Below the pieces are notes generated by a model. The model worked only from the letters and a program-made list of their open reading frames with translations. It had not been told where the DNA came from and searched no databases. From Gavia stellata (Eukaryota > Chordata > Aves > Gaviiformes > Gaviidae): a DNA stretch of 64,000 nt. The position numbers and the translations under genes were made by a program. The stretch covers positions 91,316,451 through 91,380,450 of the forward strand of contig NC_082595.1 in assembly GCF_030936135.1 (NCBI RefSeq), written 5' to 3'. Numbering within the stretch: position 1 is the stretch's first letter; the number at the start of each line of letters is the position of its first letter. Positions 61,674-64,000 of this stretch are shown here, in pieces.

Positions 61674-64000
61674 CAGCAGGAAAAATTCACTAATAAGAAA
61701 AGAATTGTGTTGGGCATCTCTGTGGAAACACTGAAAACTGTTACTGTTTTTTCTGTCTGTCTGCTGTAAGCCAACCCTACTTCAGGTATGTCTGCCCCAT
61801 GCACATTGTACTGTGATGTGCATGAGAAACAGCATGTGCTTTGGCTTAGTTATGCTGTGCCCTACAGCTGTTGCTGCTCCCAGTAACAAAAAGTAGCCTG
61901 CATTTGGACCATGAGAGAGCTGGTGAACAAGACAGCAGCAGCCAAAGTGATTCTGAGCTTTCCAGCCATGCCATATACACAAAGCCTGAGCACTCACTGT
62001 GTTTAGCTAGTAGTACCCTGTGACATGTTTTTACTGAGCAGAATTTCTTTCTGGTGTACTTGGTGACTGCTGCCTTCTAAGCACATTTATTACTCTTATC
62101 TAAGGCTAATACGAGATTTATGGGGATAAGGGAATTATCTCAGGGTACTGATGTCTTGGAGACTCTGCCATGCTCCCTGGTGCAACTTAAAATGTGGACC
62201 CCAATGGTTGTTCTTGGTATCTTGAGACTGCCTCTGGAGCCTCAGCTAGTTGCATAGAAGTGGAGAACCTGCATGTGATGATGTGATGGACAGTAGAATC
62301 TTGACATAAAATTTGGTTTCTCAAAGAAGGGAAGATCTGACTTGCTTTCCAAGAAGATGGGTTGCTTTACTAGGTAAGCAGTTCATCCTCCCTTAGTTTC
62401 TGAATTTTAAATATATAGCACTCAAGTGTCTGGCTGAAGCAGGTTTTGGCCATTTCTTAAGTGAAAGCAGATGATTGTGGGCAGATGCTGTTGGGCCTGC
62501 ATTCACAAGAATCCAAGTTCCTTGTAGTCTGTAGACACTCATGATGGTTGTGTAGGGAAAAGCTGCCCTAAAAATGAAAGGAATATTTTCCACCTTTTGG
62601 AGAATGAAGGTTTTGGTAGAGAGTGGGTCAGCATGCTGTTCACAGTGGAATAGGAATTAGGGTTTAGTGTGGGGAGGGCCACGTGTCTCTCCAGCTCATT
62701 GAGATGGCTTTGAAGATTATGGAAAACCCAGTATGAAACCGATCTTGCTGCATTCATGTACATATTGTCAGTCGGATTAACATTGAAATGCAGCCTGACC
62801 TTTCTGTATGCCCACTTCCGTATTTGGGAAATGTATTGGTATGCAACAAAGTTCAGTTTGACTATGTGCCCAAATGTGGGCCGTATGCATTCAGGGAAAG
62901 AGAAAAATCCTATAACTTGAGTGCAAAGTTACATGATGGATGGATTCCAGTGAGTACCCGTGTGAGAGATGGAGGAAAAAAAATCCACCTGAAACTTGCA
63001 TAATACGAAACATTTTTTTTTTCTGTGTTAGCTAAATGTTTGTTTTGTAAGCTGCAGAACAGAGTGTTTGATTTCCCAATATCAGTCTCCTGGAAAACAC
63101 TGCTGTTAATGACTCCCTCTTTGAGGAGTCCTTTGTCATGAACAATGAAGATCTGTGTTAGTTACAAGCACCAAAGTCAAAAAGAAAGTGCCTGGTTATA
63201 GATATTAAAAAATTGACATCTTTAGGAGTTCTAATTAACACTTCTGTGGGAAAAAAAAAAAGATAAATAGAAAAAATTCAATGCAACATATCTGAATGTT
63301 ATTCATTGAGTAAGGAGGTAATGAAAGAACAATGGGATTTTCTTGTCTCCCCATTTTCTTGGGAAACTATAAAGAATCTGGCAGTGATGTGTACAAAAAA
63401 CCCTATAGCAAATTGAGAAAAATAGTGAGATAAACTGCAGTTCCATTACATTGACATCAGCTCTAAGCAATCTTAGTGGTGACTTGTACATCGTAATTAG
63501 TGGATCCACAGTGGGATGATTAATGGGAGAGGCAAAGCTGAAACAATTTTATTTTTTAAATATATCATGCTCTATCTAAAATTGTAGTAATTAAAAAGTT
63601 TAGAAACAGATGGAGTTAAGAAATTTGCTGCATATATGACATATGAAAATGAAATAATATTTGGTAGCTAATATTAAAGGAAAACTCGGTATCAAAGGAA
63701 AATGTTAGAAATGGGAACTTGAATTGTAGCATCAGAAAATAAGAACTATTGACTTACTATATTGATTCTTTTAAAAATGTGTATGTGCATGGAAATTTGT
63801 GCACTTCGTGTTCTCTGCTAACAAAAAAGTTGGAGAGAAAAGTGTTAATTACAGAAAACTCGGTTTTCTTGCAAAGGTTTGTTAATTTAGGCTATACTAA
63901 TATGAGGTTGGACTACAGCTGCCAAAGGGGGCAGGAGTACTGAAAGCCTTGAAGAAAATTTGTTTTTATGGGAAATGTGCACAAGAGCTAGTCAGCTCTG

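Larger units (their letters stand above)
57452..64000. other. Intergenic, nothing recognised apart from the short duplications
   Basis: Extends to the window edge. A frame at 62788-63003 has fairly balanced codons but matches nothing I know and is not framed by convincing splice sites. Confidence 0.55.

Noticed and set aside
62788..63003. Plus-strand frame with fairly even composition
   Set aside because: Looked exon-like, but no acceptor/donor pair or family match could be supported.
1..64000. Search for ALKAL2, SNTG2 or other neighbours known beside TMEM18
   Set aside because: None of the open frames matches the parts of those proteins I know; they presumably lie outside the window.

Overview
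This window looks like bird nuclear DNA. Its interspersed repeats are mostly CR1 LINEs ending in the avian-type ATTCTGTG/ATTCTATG 3' octamer repeats, plus one solo endogenous-retrovirus LTR of a type common in birds. The background is AT-rich and gene-poor. No bacterial-style gene organisation, tRNA, rRNA or CRISPR array is visible. The species cannot be fixed from the sequence alone.

The only protein-coding gene I can support is TMEM18, on the minus strand at 45074-49279. It has five coding exons with canonical GT-AG introns and a spliced product of 135 residues that aligns end to end with vertebrate TMEM18. Its start codon lies in the only strong CpG island, about 49.0-49.5 kb. Just upstream is a 78-bp hairpin-like palindrome with perfect 37-bp arms, each carrying a TCTCGCGAGA element. 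The exon 4 splice donor lies in an exact 15-bp tandem duplication, giving two in-frame donors. A 141-codon reading frame of unknown status begins on the plus strand about 150 bp beyond the palindrome.

Layout. 1-45 kb (downstream of TMEM18) is intergenic. It holds a diverged palindromic repeat (771-893, 3941-4065, short copy near 2886), CR1 3' ends at 4072, about 5690-6022, 13420, 22826 and 33261, a solo LTR (12350-12945), and a young 1.8-kb CR1 copy (20876-22660, minus) with most of its reverse transcriptase frame open. 45-49.3 kb is TMEM18. 49.5-53.8 kb is unique sequence. 53.8-57.5 kb is a cluster of four CR1 pieces, all on the plus strand. 57.5-64 kb is unique sequence with one short dispersed duplication.

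A lone TMEM18 in a large gene-free interval fits what is known of this locus in other amniotes, where TMEM18 sits in a gene desert. I found no new multi-gene system. The best leads are the palindromic promoter and the duplicated splice donor.
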